The position numbers were made by a program, and so were the translations under genes. Below are positions 1 through 7,639 of a DNA stretch of 64,000 nt, one piece after another (position 1 is the first letter of the stretch; every line of letters starts with the position of its first letter). The notes beneath the pieces are model-generated. The model saw only the letters and a program-made list of their open reading frames with translations, did no database searches and was not told the origin of the DNA. This DNA is from JACVRW01 sp963728495 (lineage in GTDB: Bacteria > Actinomycetota > Thermoleophilia > Solirubrobacterales > Thermoleophilaceae). Location of the stretch: contig CAVSKI010000007.1 of assembly GCA_963728495.1 (NCBI GenBank), forward strand, positions 1 to 64,000, written 5' to 3'.

Positions 1-7
1 CCCGCCA

Positions 8-589
8 CTAAGTCGCGGGCGCGTAGATCATGATCACCACGCCTGCTCCGAGCGGACGCGATTCGACGAGGCGCAGCGGGAGCTTGTCCCGCGTCTCCCC
101 GAACAGGCGATCTCCCGCACCGAGCACCAGCGGGTAGACCATCAGGCGCAGCTCGTCCACCAGTCCTGTCTCGATCAGTGCCCGCGAGAGGCGGCGGCTG
201 CCATACACGATGATGTCGCCGTCGAGCTCCTGTCGCAGCCTGGCCACTTCGTCGGGCCAGTCGTCGCCCAGGACGGTCGCGTTCCAGACAGGGTCCGTAA
301 GCGTCGAGGAGACGACGTGCTTCGGCAGCTCGTTGAGCCTGTCGGCGAGCTCACCTTCCGCCGTCGGCCAGAAGGACTGCATTGCTTCGTAGGTGACCCG
401 TCCGAGCAGCAGCGCCTCGGCTTTCTGCGCCTGCTCGAGACCGACGTCTTCCCCGTAGTCGAATCGAGCACCCTCGGCGTTGTGGAAGTCCACGGCCCAG
501 CCCCTGTACTTAAACGGCACGTCCATCGGGCCCGGCGACTGCATGACCCCGTCAAGCGAGACGCTCTCGCTCAAGGCGATGCTTCCCAT
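8..589 (-). CDS. dihydrofolate reductase family protein (RibD C-terminal domain-like)
   Basis: A 193-residue protein of the RibD-C/DHFR-like superfamily that includes small YyaP/YwjB-type reductases. The N-terminus has the usual strand followed by SVSLDGV, then a GRVTYEAM segment, a DIIVYGSRRL segment that fits the nucleotide-binding region, and a C-terminal LMVYPLVLGAGDRLF strand-turn typical of the family. I chose the ATG at 589 because GGAGAA lies about 6 bases upstream; an ATG at 601 is possible. It is divergent from the ArsR gene at 632 and shares its operator region, so it is probably controlled by that repressor. The substrate is unknown; classical folate reduction should not be assumed. 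Confidence 0.8.
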   Translation of the reverse strand: MGSIALSESVSLDGVMQSPGPMDVPFKYRGWAVDFHNAEGARFDYGEDVGLEQAQKAEALLLGRVTYEAMQSFWPTAEGELADRLNELPKHVVSSTLTDPVWNATVLGDDWPDEVARLRQELDGDIIVYGSRRLSRALIETGLVDELRLMVYPLVLGAGDRLFGETRDKLPLRLVESRPLGAGVVIMIYAPAT

Positions 590-622
590 CAGCTTCTCCA
601 TTCCTCGTCGGCGTCGGTAATG

Positions 623-640
623 TACAACTAGATGGTTGTA
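623..640. promoter_or_regulatory. perfect 6-6-6 inverted repeat, likely ArsR operator
   Basis: TACAAC at 623-628 and GTTGTA at 635-640 form a perfect inverted repeat with a 6-base spacer. It overlaps the start codon of the ArsR-type gene (632) and lies between it and the divergent reductase gene. Position and symmetry suggest autoregulation and co-regulation of both directions. Inferred from sequence only. Confidence 0.6.
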
Positions 641-961
641 GATGACCTGGCGGCCGGGCAGGTGGACGAGCTGTTCCGTGCCTTGGCCGACCCGACCCGC
701 CGTGACATCCTTCGCCGCTGCGTCGACGGCGAGCCGTCGGTCTCCCGGCTTGCGCGGGCTTATCCCATGAGCTTCGCGGCGGTGCAGAAGCACGTCGCCG
801 TGCTGGAGCGGGCCGGTCTCGTCACCAAGGAGCGGCGCGGGCGCGAGCAGCTCGTGCGCACCGATGCCGACGCGGTCGGGCGCGCGCGTCACGCCCTCGA
901 CGAGCTCGAGACCACTTGGCGCGGGCGAGTGGAGCGGATGTCGGATCTACTTCAACGATGA
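632..961 (+). CDS. ArsR-family winged-helix regulator
   Basis: A 109-residue ArsR/SmtB-like regulator. The hallmark segment LFRALADPTRRDILRR is at residues 15-30, followed by a helix-turn-helix (SVSRLARAYPMSFAAVQKHVAVLERAGLV) and a wing. It has no metal-binding cysteines, so it belongs to the group paired with SRPBCC (AHSA1) proteins rather than the metal sensors. The ATG lies inside the operator palindrome and has no Shine-Dalgarno sequence, suggesting a leaderless or very short-leader message. The SRPBCC gene follows 10 bases later and the MFS transporter overlaps that one, giving a three-gene operon. The ligand is unknown. Confidence 0.88.
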   Translation: MVVDDLAAGQVDELFRALADPTRRDILRRCVDGEPSVSRLARAYPMSFAAVQKHVAVLERAGLVTKERRGREQLVRTDADAVGRARHALDELETTWRGRVERMSDLLQR

Positions 962-971
962 GAGGGAGCGG

Positions 972-1457
972 ATGAGCGTCACCAGCTTCGACACGGATTA
1001 CGACAACCTGACCTTCACGCTGATCGCCGACTTCGAGGCTCCGATCGATCAGGTGTGGGAGCTCTGGTCGGATCCGCGGAAGCTCGAACGCTGGTGGGGC
1101 CCGCCGGGCTACCCGGCGACCTTCGAGAAGCACGACCTCACGCCGGGCGGTGAGGCCACCTACTTCATGACCGGTCCTGAGGGCGACAGGTTCCACGGCA
1201 TGTGGCGGGTGACGGCTGTCGATCCGCCGGCATCGCTGCAGTTCACGGACGCCTTCGCCGACCCTGACGGGAAGCCGGTCGCGGACATGCCGCTCAGCGC
1301 GGTCAGGGTCGAGCTCACCGGGCGCGACGGCGGCACGCGGATGGAGATGCAGTCGACGTTTGAATCGCGCGAGGACATGGAGAAGGTGGTCAACATGGGC
1401 ACACCCGAGGGCTTGCAACAGGCCGTTAGCCAAATGGACGGCGTGCTCGACGCGTGA
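972..1457 (+). CDS. SRPBCC / AHSA1-family protein
   Basis: A 161-residue START/Bet v1-like protein of the AHSA1 group, which forms a hydrophobic ligand cavity. Visible marks are FEAPIDQVWELWSDP near the N-terminus, the following WWGPPGYPATF segment, and a C-terminal helix ending GLQQAVSQMDGVL. I use the ATG at 972, preceded by GAGAGGGAG. Proteins of this kind are commonly encoded with an ArsR regulator, as here; binding or modification of a small hydrophobic ligand is inferred. Its stop overlaps the start of the MFS gene (GTGA), implying translational coupling. Confidence 0.85.
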   Translation: MSVTSFDTDYDNLTFTLIADFEAPIDQVWELWSDPRKLERWWGPPGYPATFEKHDLTPGGEATYFMTGPEGDRFHGMWRVTAVDPPASLQFTDAFADPDGKPVADMPLSAVRVELTGRDGGTRMEMQSTFESREDMEKVVNMGTPEGLQQAVSQMDGVLDA

Positions 1458-3064
1458 CCGAGGATCGCCAGCGGTGGCTGGCTCTCTATGTCCTCTGCGT
1501 CGGGATGCTCATGATCGTCCTCGACGCGACGATCGTGAACGTTGCCCTGCCGTCGATCCAGGATGACCTGGGGTTCTCGCAGAACGATCTCGCGTGGGTG
1601 GTAAACGCCTACCTGATCGCATTCGGCGGCCTGCTCCTGCTGTCCGGCCGGATCGGCGATCTGATCGGCCAGCGACGGATCTTCCTCATCGGCCTCGGGG
1701 TCTTCATCTGTGCGTCCCTGCTCTGCGCCCTGGCGCAGAGCCAGGGTCTCTTGATCGGTGCGCGGTTCGTTCAGGGCGTCGGTGGAGCGCTCACGTCCGC
1801 AGTGATCCTGGGGATGATCGTGACGATGTTCCCGGAGCCCCGGGAGCAGGTGAAGGCGATCGGCATCTACACCTTCGTCGCAGTCGCCGGCGGCTCGATC
1901 GGGCTCCTGCTCGGCGGGATCCTCACCGAGACGATCAACTGGCACTGGATCTTCTTCGTCAACCTCCCGATCGGCATTGCCACGGCGCTGTTCGCGGTCA
2001 GGCTCGTACCTGATCGGGAGGGCGTCGGGCTCAGCGCCGGGGCGGACATACCCGGCGCGGCGCTGCTCACCGGCGGCCTGATGGTCGGCGTCTACACGAT
2101 CCTCGGCGTCACCGAGGAGGGTTGGGGATCGGGCCAGACCTTGATTCTGGGGGCGGCGTCGATCGCACTGCTCGCCGCGTTCGTCCTCCGGCAGGCGCGG
2201 GTGGCGAATCCGCTCATGCCGCTGTACCTGTTTCGCTCGCGCAACGTCTCCGGGGCGAACCTGGTCCAAGCGTTGATGGTGGTCGGGATGTTCGGCGTGT
2301 TCTTCCTGGGGGCCCTTTACATGCAGCGGATCCTCGGCTACGGCGCGCTCGAGGTCGGGCTTGCCTACCTGCCGATGACGGTGGTCATGGGCACGATGTC
2401 GTTCCGCTTCACGGGCCAGCTCAACCTCAAGTACGGGCCACAGGCGACGCTGATCCCCGCGATGGCGTTCATCGTGGCCGGGCTGCTGCTGCTCGCCCGC
2501 ACGCCGGTCGACGCGACGTATGTCGTCGACCTGCTGCCGCCGATGGTCCTGGTCGGTCTTGGAGCCGGGCTCGGCTTCCCGTCGCTGATGACGCTGGCGA
2601 TGTCGGGGGTAAGCGCGCGCGACTCGGGACTGGCGTCGGGGCTGGTCAACACGAGCGTCCAGGTGGGCGGCGCGATCGGCCTGGCGATACTCGCCACCTT
2701 CGCGACCGAGCGCACTGATGCCCTGCTCGCCGATGGCGAGACCGCCGCGGAGGCACTCAACTCCGGGTATCACCTTGCTTACCTGATCGGTGCGGGCCTC
2801 GTGGTCGCGGCGATCCCAATCGCGGTCGGCGTGCTTCGTGAAGAGGCGCCGGAGGCCGCCGCCGAGCCCGTCCCCGAACCGGCCGCCGAGCCTGTCCCCG
2901 CGGCCGTCGGCGAACCGGTGGTGGCGGTGGCCGCCGCGGCCGACCGGCCCGCGCTCACCGTGAACTACCTACCGGCCTCCATCGCCAACCCCTGCGAGGA
3001 GGCGGGCCTACGAGTCACGATCGGCTGCGGCGGTTGCACGGCCACCCGGCGAGCCGAGGTCTAG
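1454..3064 (+). CDS. MFS transporter, DHA2-like (EmrB/QacA type), with proline-rich tail
   Basis: A 536-residue, highly hydrophobic protein of the 14-helix drug:H+ antiporter subfamily. The first segment carries MLMIVLDATIVNVALPSIQ, the DHA2 hallmark (LDxTIVNVALP). Motif A-like residues GRIGDLIGQRR follow helix 2, and a motif C-like region is near residue 130. It probably exports a small compound under control of the upstream ArsR regulator. The last 70 or so residues are unusual: an Ala/Glu/Pro/Val-rich repeat region and then a CEEAGLRVTIGCGGC segment with three cysteines. The start GTG overlaps the SRPBCC stop. Confidence 0.88.
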   Translation: MTEDRQRWLALYVLCVGMLMIVLDATIVNVALPSIQDDLGFSQNDLAWVVNAYLIAFGGLLLLSGRIGDLIGQRRIFLIGLGVFICASLLCALAQSQGLLIGARFVQGVGGALTSAVILGMIVTMFPEPREQVKAIGIYTFVAVAGGSIGLLLGGILTETINWHWIFFVNLPIGIATALFAVRLVPDREGVGLSAGADIPGAALLTGGLMVGVYTILGVTEEGWGSGQTLILGAASIALLAAFVLRQARVANPLMPLYLFRSRNVSGANLVQALMVVGMFGVFFLGALYMQRILGYGALEVGLAYLPMTVVMGTMSFRFTGQLNLKYGPQATLIPAMAFIVAGLLLLARTPVDATYVVDLLPPMVLVGLGAGLGFPSLMTLAMSGVSARDSGLASGLVNTSVQVGGAIGLAILATFATERTDALLADGETAAEALNSGYHLAYLIGAGLVVAAIPIAVGVLREEAPEAAAEPVPEPAAEPVPAAVGEPVVAVAAAADRPALTVNYLPASIANPCEEAGLRVTIGCGGCTATRRAEV

Positions 3065-3285
3065 TTGCCCACACGTGCGCGAGTTCGCATATCCGCGAGG
3101 TTCCGCTGGCCCGGAAACGAACGCACGTGAGCTCCACAGGCCCACCGTAACGAGCAGCTCCGGTGTTCCGCGAACCAGCAGGCCCAGCATGCGGGACGCC
3201 GACTCATGCTCCTCGCGCAAGCAGCGGCCGGGACTCGCCTCCGAGCGTTCAGAGAAAGCGACAGCAACCGGAACGTGATGACGCG

Positions 3286-4311
3286 CTACTTGTACGCGAT
3301 CGCGGCGCTCGTGGGACCGGCGAGTGGCACTACGTCTATCTCTTTGAACCCGGCCTCCTTGCACCAGCCGGCAAAGTCGCTGCCCGTGAAGTCAAACGCG
3401 TCGCCGAACTCGATCAGCATGTTGAGCGACATCAGCAGCCCGAACGCGTTTTCGCGGCGGGCGTCATCAATGATGTTCTCGATCGCGATGAAAGCGCCAC
3501 CCTCCGGCAGCGCGTCGTGGGCGGCCTTGACCAGATGGTTCTTGTTCTCGAGGTTCCAGTCGTGGAGGATCAGCCCCATCGTGATGATGTCCGCTTTGGG
3601 TAGGGGGTCGGCAAAGAAGTCACCACCTACCGCTTTGACGCGTTCGCTTAGCCCGGCGGCTTCGATCGTTCGCGCGGCGATCGGCTCGACAACCGGCAGG
3701 TCGAAGCTGGTGCAGGTCATGTGGGGGTGGCGATTGGCGACGATGATCGAGAGCTGACCGGTAGCGCCGCCCACGTCGCACAGCGTCTCGTACTTCGAGA
3801 AGTCGAACTTCTCCGCCAGGGCCATGAAGGGGCCCGCGGAGATCCCGGCCATCGCGTTCATGAACTGCTCGAGCCTGGCCTCGTCGCTGTAGAGCTCCTC
3901 GAACACCGGCTTACCCGTCTGCTTGATCTCGTTCTGGGGCTTTCCGGTCTGCAAGGCCTCGGTGAGATCACCCCAGAATCCGTACAGCCGCGAGTTGGCC
4001 ATCTCGAGGATCCCGCCGACATAGGCCGGGCTCGCCTTGTCCAGAAACGCGGCGCCCGCCTCGGTATTGCGGTAGAGCGCATCGCTCCCTTCACCCTCGC
4101 GATCGAGCAGCTCAAGGGCGACAAGCGCATCGGGGAAGTCTGGGATCGCACGAGCATCCAAACCGAGCGCCTCGGCGATCTCCGGACCCGTCATCGATTC
4201 GCTTCCCAGCCTGGTGAAGAGCTCGAGCTCGACAGCCGACAGGAGAGTCTTCGAGCCCCAGAACCCCATACCGACCTGCAAGATGTGTGAAGGGTCGACT
4301 TGCGCGGACAT
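3286..4311 (-). CDS. SAM-dependent O-methyltransferase (acetylserotonin/plant-type OMT-like)
   Basis: A 341-residue protein with the two-part layout of Methyltransf_2 enzymes: an N-terminal winged-helix dimerisation region (residues about 10-100) and a C-terminal Rossmann methyltransferase. The SAM-binding motif DVGGATG is at residues 179-185, and LILHDWN places the expected catalytic histidine at 250. The ATG at 4311 has GGAGAGAG upstream. It probably methylates a hydroxyl of a small secondary metabolite; the acceptor cannot be told. It converges with the MFS gene across a 220-base spacer and ends the conserved flank before the tRNA-Asp element. Confidence 0.85.
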   Translation of the reverse strand: MSAQVDPSHILQVGMGFWGSKTLLSAVELELFTRLGSESMTGPEIAEALGLDARAIPDFPDALVALELLDREGEGSDALYRNTEAGAAFLDKASPAYVGGILEMANSRLYGFWGDLTEALQTGKPQNEIKQTGKPVFEELYSDEARLEQFMNAMAGISAGPFMALAEKFDFSKYETLCDVGGATGQLSIIVANRHPHMTCTSFDLPVVEPIAARTIEAAGLSERVKAVGGDFFADPLPKADIITMGLILHDWNLENKNHLVKAAHDALPEGGAFIAIENIIDDARRENAFGLLMSLNMLIEFGDAFDFTGSDFAGWCKEAGFKEIDVVPLAGPTSAAIAYK

Positions 4312-4511
4312 CCTCTCTCCGTCCTCGGGTTCCTGTTTGGCTCTTCGCCGCCGGGAGAGTATCCAAGTAGTGCCTGAGGCCGAGCAGGAACGGGCTGCTG
4401 AGAGGCGTTCCGAGGGCGATAGCTGAGCCGTTTGGCGAGGATGGGCGTCAGCGCCTGACGGGTGGTCGGGCTATCAAATCGGGAAGGTGCCGCTTTTACA
4501 GGGCAATCCTT
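4312..4511. other. chromosomal spacer before the tRNA-Asp element
   Basis: Together with 4562-4813 this leaves about 500 bases without a credible gene. The open frames here lack ribosome-binding sites and family-like composition. The only structured features are the tRNA-Asp 3'-half repeat and the paired AGTGGCGATG repeats. Confidence 0.5.
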
Positions 4512-4561
4512 GAGCGCGAGCGACGGGACTCGAACCCGCGACCTCCGGCGTGACAGGCCGG
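4512..4561. repeat. displaced tRNA-Asp 3' half: left att repeat of the tRNA-Asp element
   Basis: These 50 bases are identical to 7536-7585, the 3' half of the intact tRNA-Asp gene from just past its 3' end to the anticodon arm. Homology stops abruptly at 4562. A 3'-half tRNA duplicate located 3,024 bp from the complete gene is the classical footprint of tyrosine-integrase insertion into a tRNA gene. Confidence 0.85.
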
Positions 4562-4685
4562 TCAGACCGTCATGACGCGAGACGAGGGGCGACGACGCAC
4601 GACGCGCAATCCCACACCCCGAGCGGGTCGCGGCCGAACCGACCCCATGCACAAGCGGAACCCGAGATCACCGCGGCGCGAACGT

Positions 4686-4706
4686 AGTGGCGATGCAGTG
4701 GCGATG
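4686..4706. repeat. paired direct repeats inside left end of tRNA-Asp element (candidate arm sites)
   Basis: AGTGGCGATG occurs at 4686-4695 and again at 4697-4706, an 11-base period, beginning 125 bases inside the left att repeat. The surrounding 25 bases match 7451-7475 at the other end of the element at 23 positions. Paired direct repeats one helical turn apart at both ends suggest integrase arm-type binding sites. At the right end the motif also encodes the integrase C-terminus, so duplication of that gene end is the alternative. Confidence 0.45.
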
Positions 4707-4813
4707 GCGTACCGGAGACCCGTTGGGTGTTCACGCTTGTCAGACGCGTTGCACCCAAGCCGCGACGGGCGTAGGGTTGCCATGAACGCATTTCCCTGAC
4801 GAAGGAGAAAGCG

Positions 4814-5056
4814 ATGGCTCCCCCCGCCACTCCGCCTGCTGGCTTTGATCCGGAGGCACACGCGTCCACGGACTTCACCCCAGAGACGATGATCCCGGAT
4901 GGCGTGACAACCTTCACCGATTGGGTTGTCACAAAGCGGCAAGCGGCGGCGGACTCGCCAATCACCTGTTGGCACTGCTATACGGACGGCACCGTGACGT
5001 GGTGCGTCGAGATTAACTGCCCGTTCCCGCAGCCCCCAAAGGTCAAGACTCAATAA
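4814..5056 (+). CDS. small cysteine-containing protein of unknown function
   Basis: An 80-residue ORF with a strong ribosome-binding site (GAAGGAG, about 8 bases before the ATG), so probably expressed. I do not recognise a family. The first 50 residues are acidic and proline-rich. The last 30 contain four cysteines (52, 55, 64, 69) among aromatic residues, in the pattern CWHC-x8-C-x4-C, and a proline-rich end. There is no signal peptide and no membrane segment. It is the first gene inside the tRNA-Asp element. It could be a zinc-binding protein or a precursor-like peptide, but no maturation enzyme is nearby. Confidence 0.6.
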   Translation: MAPPATPPAGFDPEAHASTDFTPETMIPDGVTTFTDWVVTKRQAAADSPITCWHCYTDGTVTWCVEINCPFPQPPKVKTQ

Positions 5057-5222
5057 TCGGTTCCCGTTCGCGTCTACGAGGCAGTGCGAAGTGCCCAGGG
5101 GGTATGTAACCCTCGACCCATGCTCTAGACTTTCGGATCAGGCGCCGCCCCGGCGGTCAGCCATCATCTCCATAGCGGTCAATCCTTAGGGGCGCCGCGG
5201 AGCTAATAGCAACACGAAACGG

Positions 5223-5239
5223 AGGCCCACCGTGGGCCT
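5223..5239. terminator. GC-rich hairpin (possible terminator)
   Basis: AGGCCCA at 5223-5229 pairs with TGGGCCT at 5233-5239 across a 3-base loop, followed by a short T run. It lies between the small cysteine protein and the capsid-like fragment and could end transcription of the former. The T tract is short, so support is weak. Confidence 0.35.
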
Positions 5240-5253
5240 TTGGCGCTATCTCC

Positions 5254-5778
5254 GTGGCACCGATCTTCTATGTGCCGAACATCCATGGCGAACAGATCGC
5301 CTTCCAGTCCATGGTCGAGGTCGACCTCCGGCTGTCCATCAGTGAGGGCTACGACCGGTTGGTGCTAAGCGGGCTCGCCCAGGCGGGCACGCTGACGGCA
5401 GGCACCGCGGACATCATTACCTCCGTCAGGCGCGGCATCAGCCAACTGGCGACCGCCGGCTACGCCGCGGACACGTTGGTCATCGACGCGGCGGGCGCTG
5501 AGAAGATGGACCTACTCCAGACGTCCGGCAGCGAGAAGTTCTGGGTCTGGTCGCCCGGCAACTTCGCGCCGGGTCTCTTCGGCCTGAACGTCAGGGTCAC
5601 GAAGCAGGCCGGCACCGCTGTCGCGGACTCGCGGGCGTTCGGCAGGCTGTACGCCTCGCCGCTCCAGCTGCAGCGATTCGAGGTCGATGCGGGATTGACG
5701 AACCGGTCTAACTACCGGCTCGAGGGCCACGCCACATTCGGCGTCGAGCGGCTTACCGCGGCCGCCCGAATCATGTAG
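5254..5778 (+). pseudogene. phage major capsid protein, C-terminal fragment (HK97-fold-like)
   Basis: A 174-residue product whose pattern fits the C-terminal half of HK97-type capsid proteins: a helix with ADIITSVRRGISQL, a strand DTLVIDAAGAEKMDLL, an FWVWSP loop, a GLNVRVTKQAGTAVADS strand, and a final segment RLEGHATFGVERLTAAARIM. Full-length relatives are usually about twice as long, so the N-terminal arm and E-loop are missing. The reading frame stays open upstream of the GTG chosen here, with no good ribosome-binding site. Together with the integrase stump it marks the element as phage-derived. The assignment rests on sequence pattern only. Confidence 0.6.
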
Positions 5779-5799
5779 ATGCCCGAGGCGCCTCCTGGC

Positions 5800-6198
5800 C
5801 TACTCTCGCAACCCCACGGCTTCGAGGGCCTCGGCGCGGGTGCGAAAGGTGCGACCCCATATCAATCGGCCATCTCGGTAGCGCGCAACCCACGCGATCT
5901 CCTGCTCAAGGGTGACACCGCTCTTGAACCGACCCCCAAGCCGGCCGAACGCAATCACGGTGTCGCCCAGATCCCGACACTCGTCGACGCTCGCCTCGAA
6001 CTCATCCAGATTGCTTTCCAGGTTGGACCACCAGCGGCGGACACCCTTGTGGCCACGGTAGCCCTCACCTCCCTCGGCCTGCGCGGTGAGCGGGTACCAC
6101 TCGCAGTCGGGGTGGGCGGTCTCCAGATACGCGTCGAGGTCACCCCGCGCATACGCGTCGACCGCTCTATGGAACACCTCCACGTTCTGCCGCGACAT
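5800..6198 (-). CDS. SnoaL-like (NTF2-fold) protein, copy 1
   Basis: A 132-residue NTF2-fold protein beginning MSRQNVEVFHRAVDAYARGD, the usual start of SnoaL-like domains, and ending in TRAEALEAVGLRE. The fold forms a cone-shaped pocket used as a small enzyme or ligand-binding domain; no specific reaction can be assigned. It is the most divergent of three tandem paralogues on this strand (5800-7250). The bases just upstream of its ATG (CTGGGCGGGCG) are also found before copy 3, so the promoter region was duplicated with the gene. Confidence 0.8.
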   Translation of the reverse strand: MSRQNVEVFHRAVDAYARGDLDAYLETAHPDCEWYPLTAQAEGGEGYRGHKGVRRWWSNLESNLDEFEASVDECRDLGDTVIAFGRLGGRFKSGVTLEQEIAWVARYRDGRLIWGRTFRTRAEALEAVGLRE

Positions 6199-6235
6199 CG
6201 CCCGCCCAGTATCTCGCTGAGCGTACGCTCTGCAA

Positions 6236-6438
6236 ATGGCGAGCCCCGAGCTGAGCCGCCGCGTCGAGAAGCTCGTCGGCTATCCACCGCTGTCGGAGAT
6301 GAGTGACTATCAGCGACGAGATTTTCAGGAGTCGCTGCTCGACGCCGACAGCTTCGAGGACCTGCCCGGAAAGTGGCAGGCAGCGATCCTCGACGCGAAA
6401 CGAAACGACCGAAGCTGCGGGTCGTGTCGGACACTTAG
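6236..6438 (+). pseudogene. small hydrophilic ORF, frameshifted near its end
   Basis: The frame from the ATG at 6236 gives about 55 plausible charged residues (start MASPELSRRVEKLVGYPPLS, then a DLPGKWQAAILDA segment) and then runs into the antisense of copy 2. Another frame supplies a natural ending, RPKLRVVSDT followed by TAG at 6436-6438. The intact gene was therefore probably a protein of about 65-70 residues, broken around 6400 by a 2-base gain or 1-base loss. I do not know its function. Confidence 0.45.
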
Positions 6439-6851
6439 TCCTCTTCGAGCGACGTTTGGTCGCGCAGCCCGACGGCTTCGAGGGCGTCTGCCTCGGTCGA
6501 ACAGTTGCGCCACCAGACGACCTTTCCGTGGAGCCATCTGGTCGGCTGCCAGAACGGATCGACGATCGGCGTGTCGCCGGTCGCGCTGTGTCCCCAACCG
6601 CGGATGTGACCGAGGGTCACGTCTCCGAGGTCGCGCAGTTCCTCGACCTCGACGGTGTAATCCGGGAAGGCACCGAGGAAGTCGGACCACCAGCGACGCA
6701 GGCCCTGGTGTCCGTGATAGCCGCCCTCCATCGCGACAAGGCGCGACTCGACCTCTATCTCATCGTCCATAAGGCTGAGGAAGGCGTCCCAATCGCGTCG
6801 GTTGAAGGCGTCATACGCCTGGTGAGCCAACTCCACGTTCTCCTGCGACAT
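6435..6851 (-). CDS. SnoaL-like (NTF2-fold) protein, copy 2
   Basis: A 138-residue paralogue beginning MSQENVELAHQAYDAFNRRD, with LRRWWSDFLGAFPDYTVEVE in the middle and EADALEAVGLRD near the end. It starts only 3 bases after the stop of copy 3, so copies 3 and 2 are probably one transcript. It is closer to copy 3 than to copy 1, consistent with stepwise tandem duplication. As for the other copies, the pocket ligand or reaction is unknown. Its stop overlaps the end of the broken small ORF on the other strand. Confidence 0.82.
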   Translation of the reverse strand: MSQENVELAHQAYDAFNRRDWDAFLSLMDDEIEVESRLVAMEGGYHGHQGLRRWWSDFLGAFPDYTVEVEELRDLGDVTLGHIRGWGHSATGDTPIVDPFWQPTRWLHGKVVWWRNCSTEADALEAVGLRDQTSLEED

Positions 6852-6854
6852 CAG

Positions 6855-7250
6855 CTACTCCGACAGCCCCACGGCTTCGAGGGCTTCGGCCTCGGTGCCG
6901 AACGCCTGCCACCAGACGCACTGCCCGTCACGCCACTCGCCGAGAAGCCAGAGCGGCATATCGGTCGGCGTGTCGCTACGCGCCCCGTGGCTGCGAAGGC
7001 GCAGGGCGGCGAGCGTCAGGCGTCCAAGGTCGCGCACTTCGACGACCTCGAGGGCGACGTCTGGCATAGCGTCGATCAGACCCTCCCACCAGCGGCGAAC
7101 TCCGGCATGGCCGTGATAGGCGCCCTCCATTTCGACTTCGAGCGCGTGGATCTCCACGTCAGCGTCGTTCAACTCGAGAAACGCATCGAGGTCACGTCGG
7201 TTGAAGGCGTCAACGGCTCGGTGAGCCAGCTCCACGTTCTCAGGCGACAT
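6855..7250 (-). CDS. SnoaL-like (NTF2-fold) protein, copy 3
   Basis: A 131-residue paralogue beginning MSPENVELAHRAVDAFNRRD and ending EAEALEAVGLSE. The start at 7250 matches the N-termini of the other copies; an upstream in-frame extension to 7397 would run through the integrase remnant on the other strand and is rejected. It is the first gene of the copy 3-copy 2 pair and shares its upstream CTGGGCGGGCG box with copy 1. It lies directly against the integrase stump. Confidence 0.82.
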   Translation of the reverse strand: MSPENVELAHRAVDAFNRRDLDAFLELNDADVEIHALEVEMEGAYHGHAGVRRWWEGLIDAMPDVALEVVEVRDLGRLTLAALRLRSHGARSDTPTDMPLWLLGEWRDGQCVWWQAFGTEAEALEAVGLSE

Positions 7251-7289
7251 CGCCCGCCCAGTATCCCGCGCACGGCTTTTTGGGACAGC

Positions 7290-7493
7290 GAGCCGTTTGG
7301 ACCGGCGGGTAAGGCACTCGCGGCCAAGATCTCGATCTTCGAGCTGGCCAGGGTGATGGGCGCCTCGGTCAAGACGATCGACAAGCACTACGGGCACCTG
7401 GCGCGCGACTCCGAGCAGGCGATTCGCGCCCGCCTCGACGCCAGAGCCGCACGTAGTGGCGACGAAGTGGCGATGCGCGGCGACGAGCGCTAA
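7290..7493 (+). pseudogene. tyrosine integrase, C-terminal remnant
   Basis: About 65 codons of the end of a tyrosine recombinase survive. SIFELARVMGASVKTIDKHYGHLA contains the family's terminal pattern, with the nucleophilic tyrosine codon at 7389-7391, then a charged tail ending at the stop in 7493. Everything before it (N-terminal domains and the R, K and H catalytic residues) is missing; the left edge is uncertain. It is transcribed towards tRNA-Asp and stops 46 bases from it, the same geometry as the intact integrase beside tRNA-Val. Confidence 0.75.
7455..7475. repeat. paired direct repeats inside right end of tRNA-Asp element
   Basis: AGTGGCGACG at 7455-7464 and AGTGGCGATG at 7466-7475, an 11-base period, lie 61 bases inside the right att repeat and inside the end of the integrase remnant. 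They mirror the pair at 4686-4706. Candidate integrase arm sites. Confidence 0.45.
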
Positions 7494-7535
7494 GCGGCAT
7501 CACGGCGAAAGCTGCCGCCGTGCAGGCACAACGTC

Positions 7536-7612
<77 letters not shown>

Positions 7613-7639
7613 TCGAAGCGAGGGTCGAGCATAGCGGCC

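Noticed and set aside
1160..2773. 537-residue minus-strand frame
   Set aside because: Antisense of the MFS transporter; composition is Asp/Arg/His/Gln-rich with no domain and no start signals.
5232..5350. GTG-started alternative frame overlapping the capsid fragment
   Set aside because: It ends quickly and has no family resemblance; the capsid frame has the better pattern.
6438..7289. Upstream part of the open frame leading into the integrase remnant
   Set aside because: It is the antisense of SnoaL-like copies 2 and 3; only the part after about 7290 resembles an integrase.
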